Positions 12,735 through 26,560 of a stretch of 64,000 nt of DNA are shown piece after piece. Numbering within the stretch: position 1 is the first letter of the stretch; each line of letters opens with the position of its first letter. The notes below the pieces were generated by a model. The model was not told where the DNA came from. It saw only the letters and a list, made by a program, of their open reading frames with translations, and did no database searches. The translations under genes were made by a program, and so were the position numbers. Source of the DNA: Cyclina sinensis (lineage: Eukaryota > Mollusca > Bivalvia > Venerida > Veneridae); contig JAAONU010000001.1 in NCBI GenBank assembly GCA_012932295.1, forward strand, positions 310,001 to 374,000, given 5' to 3'.

Positions 12735-14115
12735 GAGGGCCATGATGGCCTTGGATCGCTCACCTGAGTACTTTGGCTGTGGGTTTGCTGTAAAGCAAAC
12801 GACAGAAGATTTAAGATTTGCAGGTGCCTACAAACCAGATATCTTAAATATCAGATAATAAATAAAGGCCTTTATGGCAGAAAATAGAAAAATCAATTAT
12901 TAGCTGTGGTGACTTTGAACTTGACCCAGTGACCTCAAACCCCACCTAAGGGTAGATGCCCAATCAAGGAACCTACAAACCAAATATCAAGTTGTTGGTC
13001 TACAAATGAAGGTTCTATGAGGTAAAGTAGATAAATCTACTTCTATCCTCTGGCAGGGATTCATGCAAGGTGACTTTAATACCAAATATATAAGATATCT
13101 GTCAATAAATTAAGGCTCTATGACGAACATTTGGAAATTCTACTTTTAGCACTAGTGACCCAGGGGCAGGGCCAATTGACCCCATGCCAAGATTTGAAAA
13201 AAAAACTTGGTAGAGGTCCACTTGGCCAGGTTGCACATCAAATATCTTAACACTAGGACTTGTGATTACTAACAAGAAGATTTCTATGTCTTTAGAAAAA
13301 TCAAGTGACAACTGAGGTGGTGTCAGTTTTGACCAAAAGAGCATCATTTGAACAGTCTTGGTATAGGACTACTGGATTATATTCCATGCAAAATATCTAA
13401 GCATTAGCCCTTCTGGTTCATAGAAGATTTCCAAAGTTTTCTCTATATAAGCCTTTAACAAATCAGGTGATCCGCAGGCAGAGTTATAAATGTCCCCAGG
13501 GGCATAATTTAAACGATCTTTGTAGATGAGCTCTAGATGAACCTGTATGCCAAATATCAAATCCCAAAGCTTAGTAGTTTCAGACAAGAATAATTTTTAG
13601 TTTTCCCTTTAGTGACATCCAGGGCGGGGTCAAATTTGACCACAGAGACATAGTTTGAACAATTTTAATACAGGTTTTATAGACAATATTTTCTGCAAAA
13701 TTTTAGAACTTTGGGCTCTGTGGTTCAGAGAAGAAGATTCCTTCAGTTTTTTCTATATATTTCTATGTTAAAGATATGGCCCTTAGGGCCTGGCCAGTTT
13801 TAACCCCAGGGAAATAGTTTGAACAACTCAGGTAGTGGACTCTAGATAATAGAACATGCCAGATATCTAAGCTCTAGGTCTAGTGGTTTCAGACAAGAAG
13901 ATTATTAAAGATTTTTTGGTTGTCAAAGCAACCAGAGTTCTGCATGGAACTGAATATTTTAAATAACTTCGGTATAGCTTCATGCAAAGATAATCCCTGC
14001 AAATTTTCATTAATTTTGGCCTAGTGGTTTCAGAGGAGATGTCGTTTGAATGAAATTGTTGACGCACTAACGTATGGCGACGGACATCATGCGATCACAA
14101 TAGCTCAAACTGCAG
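12735..14115 (-). repeat. degenerate interspersed repeat with internal tandem units
   Basis: The block starts GAGGGCCATGATGGCCTTGG then TCGCTCACCTGAG, and ends GGCGACGGACATCATGCG followed by ATCACAATAGCTCA. The latter is the reverse complement of the GAGCTATTGTGAT...CGTCCGTC style seen in bivalve repeats. Inside, sub-units of roughly 150-180 bp repeat the phrase 'CAAATATCTAAGC...CTGGTTTCAGA(C)AAGAAGAT' (around 13085, 13250, 13390, 13560, 13860). The same family appears in the opposite orientation at 34590-36480. Open frames at 13102-13347, 13369-13587 and 13867-14067 lie within it and are not genes. Confidence 0.75.
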
Positions 14116-15060
14116 CTAAAATGAGAATTAACTTGCAAAAAATAATACACATGGTCTAAATTTTATGGATGTAGTGTCAAAAACAGGAAGTATGTTAAGG
14201 TCATGGTTGCATAAAGGTTGAATGTGCAAGCAAAATTAAACAAGTGTATACAATTTAAACGCTGTAGCTAAGAAAAAAAGTAGATCAAGGTAAAGTTCAC
14301 TCAATATTGATACAGGCAAAACAAAACAGTTCATATGGTTCAGATCTGATAAAGGTAGCTTTAAAATATGTCAGTAGATCAAAGTCTGCAAAAGTCAATG
14401 CTGAAATCTAATTTCAAAACCAAATAAAGTTTTATTTCAACAATGCTGTAGCTTCAAAATGTAGGAAAAAGGGCAAGGTTAAAATCTCAGTAAGGTCAAA
14501 GAAAAAATTAGTATGTTAAACTGGTTTCCTTCCAAATATTTAGCGGATTTTAGTTTTTCCATATGAGTCTGTATTAATTTAGCAACCCCTCAGCCTGGGG
14601 GATTTTTTTTAACCCTAGGTCATGATTTGAATAGCTTGGGTACTGAGCAGTTAGACAATGCTTAAAACCAAATATCTAAGCTTAGGGTCTTATGGTTTTA
14701 GAGAAGATCTTTATTTTTTAATCTGTAGAAAACAGAGTAACACCTACAGAAGAACCAGTTTTGACTCAAACGCCTCGATCTTAACAACTTTTCTTAAGAA
14801 CCGCGATGCAATGCTATAATATATTTATCCAGGATCTAGGCCTAGAGATCTCTGACAAGATTTTAACAGTTTTCCAATGTAAAGTCATTTAAAAACAAGT
14901 GATCGTTTTGATCGAGTCCTATTTTAATCTTAGGGTCACCACTGGAACAATCTTGGTAGAGGTTTCCAAATACATGTAAAGCCATACTTAAAAATAGACT
15001 CCATACTCTTCGATTTTAGATAAGACATTTTTTTCCAATACATGCCTACTTTACAAAAAA
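14116..15060. repeat. diverged continuation of the repeat field
   Basis: Phrases such as GCTGTAGCTAAGAAAAAAAG / GCTGTAGCTTCAAAATGTAG, CAAGGTTAAAAT and ATATCTAAGC...TATGGTTTTAGAGAAGA recur at irregular spacing. This continues the repeat vocabulary of the previous block, with greater decay. No gene is seen. Confidence 0.5.
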
Positions 15061-15515
15061 ATATGAATGCAAATTTTTAATAATTATTTCAATAGGATAT
15101 ACGTTTTGGAAAGCCAACTGCCATTGTATCAATACAATATTCCATTAGTGTACATCAATTTATTGCGTTACAGTATCTGATGTATAAAATGTAAATTCAT
15201 TGATCTATCGACAGAAAGGTATTTCCTGATGTTGATTACATATTAAAAAATATACACCCTAGATTTCTCTAGAGCGAAGTGTTACACAGACTTTTTTATT
15301 CGGTAAAGCTTTACAGTGCCTATTCCAAAAAAAAAAAAATTGCAGAGATTTCGGAAGGCTCTCTCCTACTTTTTTCATAGACAAAGAGTTTTGAACACTA
15401 ATGAAGTGAGATCTTAATGAGAATTACCTTAAAATATGGAGAAATTAAAAGAAACTGTATTGCAAGAAACTTATCACATATAATACTCAATACTTCTTTT
15501 TGATTTGGTTTTAGT

Positions 15516-15660
15516 TTGGTTTTATTGGGGTTTAAGGCTAGTTTTAACAGCTAAGGTCATATCCCGGCGGTCAGTCCACCTAACCAGTGTTTCTAGGTAT
15601 CCAGCCAGTTTACTTACCAGTTTCTCCGCACGTGACTGACTACCTCCTCACATGTGTAAC
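15516..15660 (-). repeat. SINE tail fragment
   Basis: The sequence shares TTTAACAGCTAAGGTCA, GTCAGTCCACCTAACCAGTG, CCAGTTTACT and TTTCTCCGCACGTGACTGAC with the fuller SINE at 53765-54022. Here the tRNA-derived head is absent, so this is a truncated copy or a solitary tail. Confidence 0.8.
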
Positions 15661-18600
15661 ATCTGAATTGGCATTGGATAGGCATTGTAATTGCAGTGTG
15701 ATAACCAGTGATATCGTCCTGAGGATGAAGCTGTCACCGGAGCTGTTACCTTGAACAAATATTTCGTCATCTCCGCCACACTTAGCGCTCCTATTCGTAT
15801 GATCAAGGCACTTTCTAGATTCTTGTGTGAACAGGTCTTGTTTTTATTGTTGTATGTTCAAGTCAACATGTTCACATGCCAACTCATACCTACCTGAGGA
15901 TGGTTCTGATGCAGTTGTATTCATAAAAATGGTCTTCTAGATCTACGACCACCCCCGATTTGCCAAGACAGGACCGTCATGGTAGAGAAATTCACAAAAG
16001 TTCACAGAAACCCATCATTTAAAAATATATTGCAAACATAACTCGTTTAAACAGTACAGTTGCACATTCGTTTTGGTTGTTCGCGTTCCTCGGACCCAGT
16101 CTGGGAGCCCACACTTCCTCTAAGCTCATAATTATGCACTTCCCTATGTCACCCGTAACCTTTTTCTTTGCTGTATTTCGTATACCGTTTCAAAAGTTTG
16201 ACTACTGTTCAATCAAGTGCACGATTTCCTTGAAGTAACAGCAGTCAGATTGTATACATTTTATACAACAAATAAAAAAAGTCTTAATTTGCATACACAG
16301 CAACATTCTGTACCTCTTTCCTAAGGCGTAATATTCAAGGAATTCTTAATTTAATATATCAGATGTTCATAAAACAATTGTTGTTTAATGTTGTGCTAAT
16401 ACTAGAAACGTATTACGAGCCATTATACTATAATCTACAAGAAATGTCTCTCCCCACATGCTTCAAAAAGGTACTATAATTCAACTTCGCCTTTACACAG
16501 CTCACCAATTCAAGACATTTTACATACAAACATTAAGACAAGCAGACGGTATATAAGATTTCCAATTAGAATATCAGGATACATAAAACATCTCACATTT
16601 CATACTTATTACATTAAATTGCTTTTTTGTACCGCATGTCTCATGCAGTTATGCAATTTCTATATTATTGTCTTAAGATTGAAATTTTGCATTTTGTCAA
16701 TTCTTATGGAGAAAATAACTTTTCATGTATAAGCTATTTACAATGAATATATTTGCTTGTGAAGTTAAATGCAGTAACCGTGATTCAGCGTTGCCTCTAG
16801 TTATTTGTAGTAATGTTATAATTTTCATAATCTACTAGTTAATCTAGTAGTTACCGCCATTTTCCATGTCTTTTGCAAACGAGACGTCATTTGTGTGTTG
16901 ACGTCAAAATAGACTCACTTCAGGCAACAACTGATACAACATCAGAAGGTCACCATTTGACGCATTGAAGTAAAGTATTTATTTGACAATTTGACAATGC
17001 GACGGTTTGCATATGATGGACTCGTCTTTGACTAGCACCTGGGTTTTACTAACGCAAAAGTGTGTCTTCAAGATGATGGCGATAAAAGAAATACAGCTCT
17101 ACGTGTTTTTATTTTATTACGGACCTTTGTCCTACAACATCACTTATTTACCAGCAATACGAGACCTAATGTTCCGAAACATCTCCAGCCAGTTTGTCCA
17201 GTCATCTGTGTTAACTGTAAAGGGTTGAGTACCTCGAGGTATGCTGAACTTGTGTGCTTAAAACTTGCCTTTGACGTCGTTGACGTCAGCTTACTATATT
17301 GGTGTGTACCTGTCTGACGTTGTTGTCCTTTATATGTCTAAAACTGTTCCATCCGTCGTTCGATTGAATTGAAATTTTGACTGATTTGACTTTTGTTATT
17401 ATTGTTATTGAAATCTTTAGTTCTACAAGGAAAAGCCTATTAATGTTTGATCAACCCTCGTACATATGTTATTATTATTATTATCTGCCATTTATTTTTT
17501 GCGTTCTCATGAAGTATTATATTCTCAGCGGAACCGTAAAAGGATAAAAGGTTTGTTAATTGTAAGTTTGTGTTCCTCAGAGACATAACTGCAGAGTAAA
17601 TAGTATATTTAGGCACAATTTGAAAGTGATATATTTCTTACTAAGAGACGCATGAATTTTAACATCAAGATTAAGTCCTTAAAAGCTGTAATATAGGACA
17701 AACTTATGACATTTTGTATTGACCTGCTAACATAAACGAGAGAACAATACAGATCTCATTGTAAACGTTATGCCCCACCAGAGAATATTACATTTCTAGA
17801 ATATGATGATGCACTAATAGCAATGTTTCACAAACGGACTGTTCATCAGCTTGGTTTATTCTCATATTTTGTCTTTTGTAATTGTTGATCAAGTAAAGTT
17901 TCCAATACACGGATTGAACTAGCCAGGATTTGTAGAAATACTGTTGGTTTTTTTTGTTCTATACAGCCGACATTAAAAACAGTGTTTGTTGCGGACATAC
18001 TCTAAAGATACATTTGCACTGAAAAAAGAAGAAAAGAAAACTTCAGGGCAATTGTAAAGGCTACATTTACACGACAATTACAAACTTTAACAATTTACCG
18101 TTTAGTTGCAAACGTATATGGACAGATGCTTTATATACGAACAATTAGTATGACTGCTTTTTCAGATAAAATTCCAAAGCTGACACAGAAAGGTCTCATG
18201 TTTTTGGTTCTGAAATGACGTTGTTATAAATTATGTTTATGTAATATTGTAATCATATAAGATATTTTGCCTTCTGTCTGTGAATTGGGTACAGTTCTAA
18301 AGTAATACAGATTTTGCTGCATATAACCTGCAACCTGTAACGGATTCTGTTCCCGACTGAAGCAAAGCTCACCAATTGTCCAAAGGGAAGGAATGAATTC
18401 GAATGATTTGATTTGTTAAAAGACAAGAATAATTATAAGAATATATTTTGGAACATTTGTTAATGTTATTAAAAAGAGAACACTGACAAAGATAATGAGG
18501 TTATCAGATCTAATGTGGTGTTTCAAATCGATGAAAAGCTATGGGTAGCAGAAACATTATTGTTGCTGGTAGCTGCTTATTGAAGCAGGGTTTTGGCCCA

Positions 18601-18680
18601 GTGAAAATGTAGGTAGTAGTCATCATAAACTTAAAAATAGGAAAACAAAAAGAAACAACAAAAAAAGCATTTCAGGAAAA
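15661..18680. other. no feature seen
   Basis: AT-rich DNA with a few short open frames (17007-17317 in two overlapping frames) that show no domain. A small palindrome CTACTAG-TTAAT-CTAGTAG occurs near 16833. I see no repeat family or RNA gene. Confidence 0.4.
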
Positions 18681-18689
18681 ACATCAGTC

Positions 18690-18790
18690 AGAAAACAGCC
18701 TCCCTACACAGTCAAAAAGTAGAGAGGAAAAGAGAGCATAATTTATAAATTGATAATTTAAAAAGAACAATTAGCGAAAAGTGCCAAGTA
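18690..18790 (+). repeat. dispersed repeat shared with 27705-27800
   Basis: AAACAGCCTCCCTACACAGTC, AAAAGTAGAG and GGAGCATAA(A)TTTAT are shared with the start of the retroelement remnant at 27700. It is probably a piece of the same retroelement's terminal region. Confidence 0.65.
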
Positions 18791-18837
18791 TTGGATAGTA
18801 ACCAGTCGTAATAGACAAAAGCAACGAATATACATTT

Positions 18838-19230
18838 GCAGATGTCCAAGGTGTTCGATACCCAGCCTATAATCGGCTTACTTACTTGTAATTACTTATT
18901 TTGAACCACTCTTAAGTACATCATGTTTAAGATAAAGATAAAGTCGCTAGACATTTATATTTCCCTAATGAAAATAGCCATTATAGACATGGCGCTCAAG
19001 GTGTCTCAGCCCAGATTATAATAGGCCTATCAAGCTATCGTAACTGTACTTACCAGCTTCTTATTTTTTTTTGTTTCGTGTTGTTTTGTAATTAGTACTT
19101 ACCAAACAATACAAGTAGCGGAACATTAATCTTTTTTATGTATATATGATAATATATATATGATAATGTCCAAGGTGTTCTTGACCAAGATATGATAGGC
19201 AAGACCAGCTACTTTTATCTTTGACAAAGA
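18838..19230 (+). repeat. three diverged tandem units
   Basis: Three loosely matching segments carry 'GTCCAAGGTGTTC..ACC(C)AG..TATAAT(A)GGC' at about 18842, 18990 and 19167, a period of about 150-175 bp. Divergence is high, so this is an old tandem duplication. Confidence 0.5.
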
Positions 19231-19855
19231 ACTGTTTCATAAAAATTTAAGAAACATATTATATCTGTTTTTCTTTAATTCATGTTAAGCTTTGCTGCTC
19301 AGTGCATGTTGACATTTTCTGTATCTGTATGTAGGTCCCTATGGACACTCTTAATCATATATTCAAAAAGAAAACTATGATAGCCTTACACTGTTCACCT
19401 TAGGATGTCTAAGCGCTATCTTATAAGGATTGTCTATAAGAATCATAAACTGAAACGGAAATATCTTGCTTTTACCAGATTCACCGTTATAAACTGAATT
19501 TGTGATGCAACTTCATTTCTCAGTTTCTCAGTTTCAGACTAATTTCAAAATCGTGGTAACAAAGTCTTTTATATTATTTCAATCATTGATTAAATTTGAT
19601 CATTGACTATTTTAAGCACTGTATTTTGCGCACGAACAACCTAACTTGAGTCGACATGAACAGACTGAGAAAACACATAAAGTATTGTGTGCTTGCTTTT
19701 TTAGCTACTTTCCCTTACTATTATATTTATGTAATCTCTCTCAGAACGCTTGAAGACTCCAGCGATGTACATTCCAGGGAGATAAAAAAAACAAAACAAA
19801 AAACCCTAAAACTTGTAGATGTACTGTTTTACAAAATTGACAACTTAACTTGAAG

Positions 19856-19857
<2 letters not shown>

Positions 19858-19894
<37 letters not shown>
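19858..19894. repeat. (TG)n microsatellite
   Basis: An uninterrupted TG dinucleotide run of about 17 units follows GAAGAACTG. Such runs are length-polymorphic. Confidence 0.97.
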
Positions 19895-19896
<2 letters not shown>

Positions 19897-21184
19897 GAGT
19901 GAAGCGGTTGGGTCTGGGTAGGGTGCGGGTAGGATTAATGGATACATTTAATTTCAGACCAAACGTCCTTCTATTATTCAGTACAATAAACTTTCAAACA
20001 AATAGATTTATAGTTCCTAAAACTTGCAAGGAGAACCCCTTAAAACGATGATAAGAATTTTCTTTACAACAAAATATCGTATTCTCTGTATAATTTACAA
20101 TCAGCTGTAGGTTTTGCAAATTCAGCAGATTCTACATGTTCATCAAACCGTTGTTATCTTAGACTAATTTGAAAATCTATGATGAGTCATGAAATGATTC
20201 AGCATTATTTTAAGGATTTCTTTTATCTTATTAAAAAAAAAAGACATTTTGGTTAATATATTTCACCGCCGTTTAAAGATACTAGCTTAATAATGGCTCT
20301 TTTATCAATTTACTGCACATCGTTATAAAGATATTGGATGAGCTCCATGCATGACTATCAGATATTTCAAATGCAATAGACGAAGCCTTTGTCAAATTCA
20401 TAAAAAATAACCAAATAGTTATTACGGCTTCACTTAGTTCAAGAAGCAAAAACTAAAAATATTTCGAAATTATTTATTGCGAACAAGAACGGTACCAATG
20501 AAACTATCAGTATAATAATTGCGTGGCAATAGTTCTTTGTTATTCATTAAAAACTGTTGACATCAAGGAAAATTTACGAAAAATTTATACCATTAATAGA
20601 ATAGGTTCACCGTTTTGTTGGAGAAACAGCGCGATCTAAAGCTATTCTGTTCTATGTCGCCGAAGCACTCATATATGAGCATCTAAAGTTGATATTTCTT
20701 TTTTTTATTAAATAAGCAATGATATGTACGAAAATAAGAGAAAATTGCCAAAAAAGTACCAGAAAACACCTAAGGCTAAAAATAGTAATGCTATAAATAG
20801 ATTTTGCTAAATTTACTCTATAAAGATTTTGCTTAATTTAATTGAACGATTACAGACTTGCACTCTGTGATGTAACGAAGCTGAAATTGATAGTTTTGAA
20901 GTATTTTTCATGAATTAAAATCAGCCCCTCCGACGATATCCACCCGTCATGTATGAAAACCAGTATAATCGGTGGATTCAGTGGGAGAACAAAGGGAACG
21001 GATCTTTGATGATGACTCAATCAAAATCATTGCAGGCCATGTATCCTTCAGGGTAGTTGGGGGGACAAGTCAAATTACAGAACATATTCTCAACTGTGTA
21101 TTACGATTTCACTTCAAGAAGGTAGTTTACATGCTAATGGATTGTAGGAATGCATCAACTGCATATGAATAATTTGATCTTTAT

Positions 21185-21900
21185 TATCCCCCGCCGCAGA
21201 GCGATAGGGGGATATAGGAATGGTCTTAGTGCGTCGATCTGTCTGTCTGCATCTGGATTTTTTTGTCCGCTCCTTAACTTCTAAACCCCTAGAAGGAATT
21301 TCATGAAACTTTGGTCAAATGTTCAACCCATCAAGGCGATGTGCAAAACCTTTGCTTCAACCTGGCCAGCTCAAGGTCAAGGTCACAAGTGGAGGTCATA
21401 GGTTTGAGCGACATTAAGCAGCAAGCCAAACAAGTGATGCTACTTATGTCGAATCACTGTCAAATTAATATCAGTGTTATTTTCCCTAATTTTTTGAACA
21501 TTAACATAATCATGATTTAGGACATGATACAATCTTAACTTGGGAGGGAAGGAGGGAGGTGGTGGGGGAACCTATGTTTCAACCTATGGCTTAAGGTCAT
21601 GGTCACCAGTGGTGTTCAAAGGTTAAGGCCATGCATTTCGTGTCTGCTCCAACTTTAAACACATGGAAGCAATTTCATGAAAATTTGATCGTGCCAGTCT
21701 GGCGAATTCACTCTCCCATACACATACCTTTTCCTGTCATGGAATATACTATCATTTTAATTAATGGTGAGCCCAATGTAGAACATTTTTCGTACATACA
21801 TAATCAACTTTTTCACTTCAGAATTCCTACCATCAATAATCTTTTCAACATTTTCTAATGCACCGAGGCATATTGCTGTCCTTCAGATTGCCTTGTGAAA
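21185..21900 (+). repeat. bivalve-type interspersed repeat cluster
   Basis: It starts ATTATCCCCCGCCGCAGAGC followed by GATAGGGGGATATAGG, then CATGAAACTTTGG, GGCCAGCTCAAGGTCAAGG and GGAGGTCATAGG. A second partial unit occurs near 21545-21690, with TTAAGGTCATGGTCACCAG and CATGGAAGCAATTTCATG. It is absent from copy B, so it was inserted after the duplication or lost from B. The open frames 21311-21520 and 21631-21858 are within it. Confidence 0.65.
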
Positions 21901-24900
21901 TATGTCTTTGAGAGGGTGGCACAAAATTTTTGAAAAGTCACCAAGGTGGCACAACAAATAGTCTGTGAATCACGAAATATTAAATACATTATCTACATGT
22001 TTTACGTCCGTTGTACTACTTTACTACAGTTATAAACATGGTCAAGCCTAATTTTGAAGTATAATACAACTGGATTTTTACGAAACTTTTCCGTGTAAAA
22101 GCCTTTGAACATGTTGCGGCGGTTCACTGTTCTAATTTACTCACCTTTTTGAATATTCCGGTATCGAAAACTTTATAAAAGGTAGTAGATTAGTCAGTTT
22201 ACAGATGAATAAGATCATGTCCTTCTCTCGCAACAGGCATGCCTTTCTAATGCAAATAGGTAGATTCTCTATGCCCGCGTGCGCTGGTCCCAATCTAGTA
22301 TTTAAGTGAAATTAAAAGAACGTAAGTGTGCAATTTTTCAGTCTATTTGTTTAACGTTACAGTTCTTGTCGAAACTCGAAATACCAAGGATTAAGGTGAA
22401 TTGTTTGATATTAGTGGTACCTGGAACACTGTTGTCAGGTAAATAACGTGAGATTTCTGACTTGCATGTTGTGGATCGAACCTTGGTAACAAAGAAGCCC
22501 ATTTTTGTACAATTTTCTTTTTAGCACACGTTCTTGTTGAACACGTTGTAAGCTAAACTTTAAGGCAAGTGAACAGTGTGAGATTCCTAGCTAGCGTGTT
22601 GCGAACCGAACTTCGTTCAGAAACAAGAATATATAATTGGCTTTAGGTATCAAGTTCAGTCAACAGCAGTAATCCTATGATAATGACAATAATAACAATC
22701 TATTTAAAATGTCTTACTTATAAATTGCTTAGTGAGGACTGTTTATCATTGTTATATACCGAGTATCCGTTATCACTTCTCTAGAAAAGATTTGGCTTTG
22801 AAATGTACGCATGCTAAACCCTATAAGAGTAAATTTATTAAATTTCTTATTGCCTGAGTCTACTCTGAATTCTGTGTTTTATAACAGGAGCACATAAGTT
22901 ATGCTGACAAAAAGATAATATTTAATGTTGAAACCGTTAAGACAGCACTTATCTGAACCGTTACAGGTCACATGAGACTATGTTTTAATGTTTATTGCAT
23001 AGCCAGGCGCAATAAAATCTTCTGTCTCGATGGTTGTAATGTTTAATTTCTTAACTGGTTCCTTTAAGGATCATAAATTTTTAAGAATGGAAATTTTACA
23101 TGATGACAACTCTACATTTCTCCATCATATCATAGAAAACACGATTAAGTTGAAACTTTCGAAATGTAATGGTGCTCGTCCAGTTTCTAAAAATGAATAC
23201 AAATGACCATTCTTCTAATTAGACAGATTAGATAATAAACAACGTGGAAATACACAATGACAAGCAAACGTAAGCGTAGAATTTCGATCAAAATCTGTTG
23301 TCGAAACAGAAAACATTCACATAAAAAATTCAATTTTAATCGCCTTTTGTACCAGGTTTCACACTACTCAAGATATCAAACTGAACTGCTTTTGTATTGG
23401 GTTTCACAAAACTCAATATTTCAAACGGAATAAACTTTTTTTTCATTTCAATTTTATTCTTTTTAAAGATACAGCTTCTTTTGGTTATCATTTTACTATG
23501 AGCTTTCTTTTGTTATTGGTTATTGTTACTGTATGAGAATAATTCAAGTATAAGAAAAAGAGACGTTTACACTTCCTGAAATGTCTTGAACAGATCTTTA
23601 ACAGATTTTATTTTTAGATTTCCATGGTTAAAGTTTTTGATGTTAAGGACTCCTGTTTTCATGGAATGAGATTTGTGAGATAAAGTTAAAGCAGAATTAC
23701 AATAAAACGTAACAATTTTAAGACCCTTCTTGACATTATTATGTAAAATCGGTTGTATTTGAGCTTAAACATCCGGAAAACAGACGAAAACAAGAAAACG
23801 TGCTCCCCGAAGCACAATCATGCTGGTCTTCATATCTCATTTTCAGAAAATTAAGAACAGAAAAGCTAGAGTTCTATTTGGTCACGTAACGAAATAGTAC
23901 GGGTTTTCAAGATATGTTTTGCCAAACTCCTTTTGCTGCGAGCTCGTCTTAACCTACCTATAAACTTCAAGATTATATCATGAAAACAAAGACAAAATAC
24001 TTGATTTACAGGAATATGTAATGAAAACTATGGATTTATGAAGGTATAGCTGAATTAAATGTATGAGTTTGAAAAATATGAAAGAAAGACAAAATAAGTG
24101 TTATAGAAAATTTAGTGCAAACATGTTGTGACGTCACTGGTGGCCATATTATTTGACTACATGACATAACCTTCATAATTTTAACCCATAACGGCCAAAG
24201 ACTACCTGTATGTCAATGTCATGCCTGTAAGCGTATTTATGACGTCACAATGACGTCATAAATCAATTCATGGTCAAACAAGTGTTAATTTCTTGAGTTT
24301 TTGAGAAAATGATTTACCGTCAAAATTTCAAAACGCTATTGCGGCTATGTTTTTTTCACATGAACATCTAAAAATCATATATTGAGGAAAAGTCATCAAG
24401 GTTTAGCAAAATATCCTACCTATGTATGCCTTAATTGTTTCCTAATTTGTCTTCGAATCTGCATTCTCGTGTTCATGAAAATCTTATAGCATGTGCTTGA
24501 TCTCCAATGATGCCGGTAAAATAGACATTTTCTCTCAATAATGAGGCTTCAGTTTCTTGCAGTGAAATAGTCTGGACACAAATAGAACTGAATTGTACTA
24601 GCAAACCGAAATATCCTATTACTCTGTATTTTGCTGGTAATTTGTGCATTTCGTCCTAGTGCTGAAGAAACCTTACAAGCTTCATTAAGTTCAAACCAGT
24701 GGTTGCGAAGAAATAGCAAGGAGACAAGTACTGCTATAACATACTATATGTAGCAAATCAAAAGGACTCATCGCTCTTTGAAAAAGATCAGAACGGATCA
24801 TGCTGGTAATACATGCATATTTTCTCTTGATAGTGAGTGTTCCTTGTCAGTTTTATTAAATTTCCTACAGTGGTTAATAGCCCTGACACGAGTGGTACTT

Positions 24901-25559
24901 TGAACTAATTTATGAAGTAAATCAAACGGTCCATAAGTCTGTCAAAAATAATTAGATTGGATCAAGATGGTAATATTCACGTTTCCTTTGGTACTAAGTG
25001 ATCGTATGAAATTTAATTCCAACAGCCCGGACACAAACATGTGAATAATGGACACCGATAAAGCGGCTGATTTAAGTTCCTCCGAACGTTGGTTTGGGAA
25101 ACATAAAAAATTTCTAGAAGCAGCTAGACTGAAAAGATTAGGGAACAGTTGGTTTCAACTGGATTTTCCAACAACTTTTATCTAGAACTATGAGAAAATT
25201 GTAGATATAAGCAAGATGATTCTCCAAATGCAGTCCGTAAAACGAAAATCGATTAACAACTAACAATGTCAAAATAACTTGAATGTAGTCACTGAACGGG
25301 ATTTGGCTGGGCAGGTTCTGTTCTCTCAGGATATGAACAATCATGTTTTTTTAAATAATGCTCATGAAATATCTACCTTCGCTAACTTTCTGAGTTTACT
25401 TTTGTCGGTAGGGGTTGCCCAAATGACCGACGTCCTCTACAGAGTTTATCTATTTTAGGTTGTTTGGGATAGTGCAGTTACAGAAAGCTTTCCATTCCAG
25501 AGACTCATCTGGTTGTTTTCCATGCTCAGTGTAATGCATTGATCCATGGGACCTAGTGT

Positions 25560-25665
25560 TTAACGTCTCATTCGAAGGATAATTAGTAGTGTTAGTAGAG
25601 AACCTGGGAAGCGAACTCGCAATCCCTGGATACCAGCCCAGCGCGTTACCTCAAGGTCATCCTAA
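25560..25665 (-). repeat. tRNA-derived SINE fragment, present in both duplicates
   Basis: Read on the minus strand this gives GACCTTGAGGTAACGCGC (A-box-like), then GATTGCGAGTTCGCTTCCC (B-box-like), in tRNA spacing. A matching, more decayed copy lies at 39875-39985 in copy B. Sharing by both duplicates means the SINE inserted before the segmental duplication. Confidence 0.65.
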
Positions 25666-25909
25666 TGTGATTTGTTCCTTTTATATCAAGTCATAAACTG
25701 CACCAATAATTGTCTATGACACGTCTTTGATCTTTGTTTAAGATTAATTATTTCCGACACATTTCTGATATTCTAAGAACAACATTTTGATTTGCATTTT
25801 TAATTACATACTCAAAGTTTTCTAGATAGATTTCCTTTTAGTATAAACTGGACACGTAGAATAATGAAATACTGGTTGGGTCTAGAAAATAGTCGTTATC
25901 AACACGTTA

Positions 25910-26560
25910 CTGTAACCCAATTTATATTCGCGAATACAAATTTCCGCGTTTTGCCGAGGTCGGACATATACGCGAATATTAATTTCCGCGTTTTCTTGAT
26001 TTCCGAAAAAAAAAATATTCGCGGATTCGAAAGTCCGATGGGGCCGTTAAATCTATGATTCCGACTATTAGTCTTCAATTATTGAGCCCATTATTAGTGT
26101 CTTAAATGGGATTAACAATATGCTAGCCTCATATATTGTATTGTTGAGTGAATTGTGATCACAATTCAGGAAAACGTTTTCTCTATATTATATGTACATG
26201 TACGCATCGTTCGTCTTCATTTCTAAACATGTCGTTAAAAGGGTGGTTAAAAAAAAATAAACCTTCAGAATGCAGGGATATTGCAGTAGTAGTTTACTTA
26301 TTTTGTGTTTCTAATGCTTTATGGCAATATTTATAATATTCATTGCTTCCTGACAGGTGCCCGTAAAATTCGAATACATCCGGTCATGTAGCTTTGCATC
26401 GACGCTGCATCAACGCATCAACAACGCCTAAAATAAAATATTCTCTCCAATTTCTTCGCGAAATCCTGCGGACTTATTCGCGCAAACAAATATTTGCGCT
26501 TTGTGGCCATCCGCGAATAAAGCGAATATTAATTGGTCGCGAATATTCGTTGGGTTACAG
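25910..26560. mobile_element. 651-bp MITE-like element rich in TTCGCG motifs
   Basis: The ends read CTGTAACCCAA at 25910-25920 and TTGGGTTACAG at 26550-26560, an 11-bp inverted match. Inside both ends are clusters of ATATTCGCGAA / GCGAATATT / TTTCCGCGTTTT, unusually CpG-rich for this AT-rich window. The element lies in a segment (25830-27220) missing from copy B. No transposase is encoded. I could not find a clean target-site duplication. Confidence 0.75.

Noticed and set aside
20972..21172. 66-codon open frame with balanced composition
   Set aside because: No family recognised and no splice partners; it has no counterpart in copy B.
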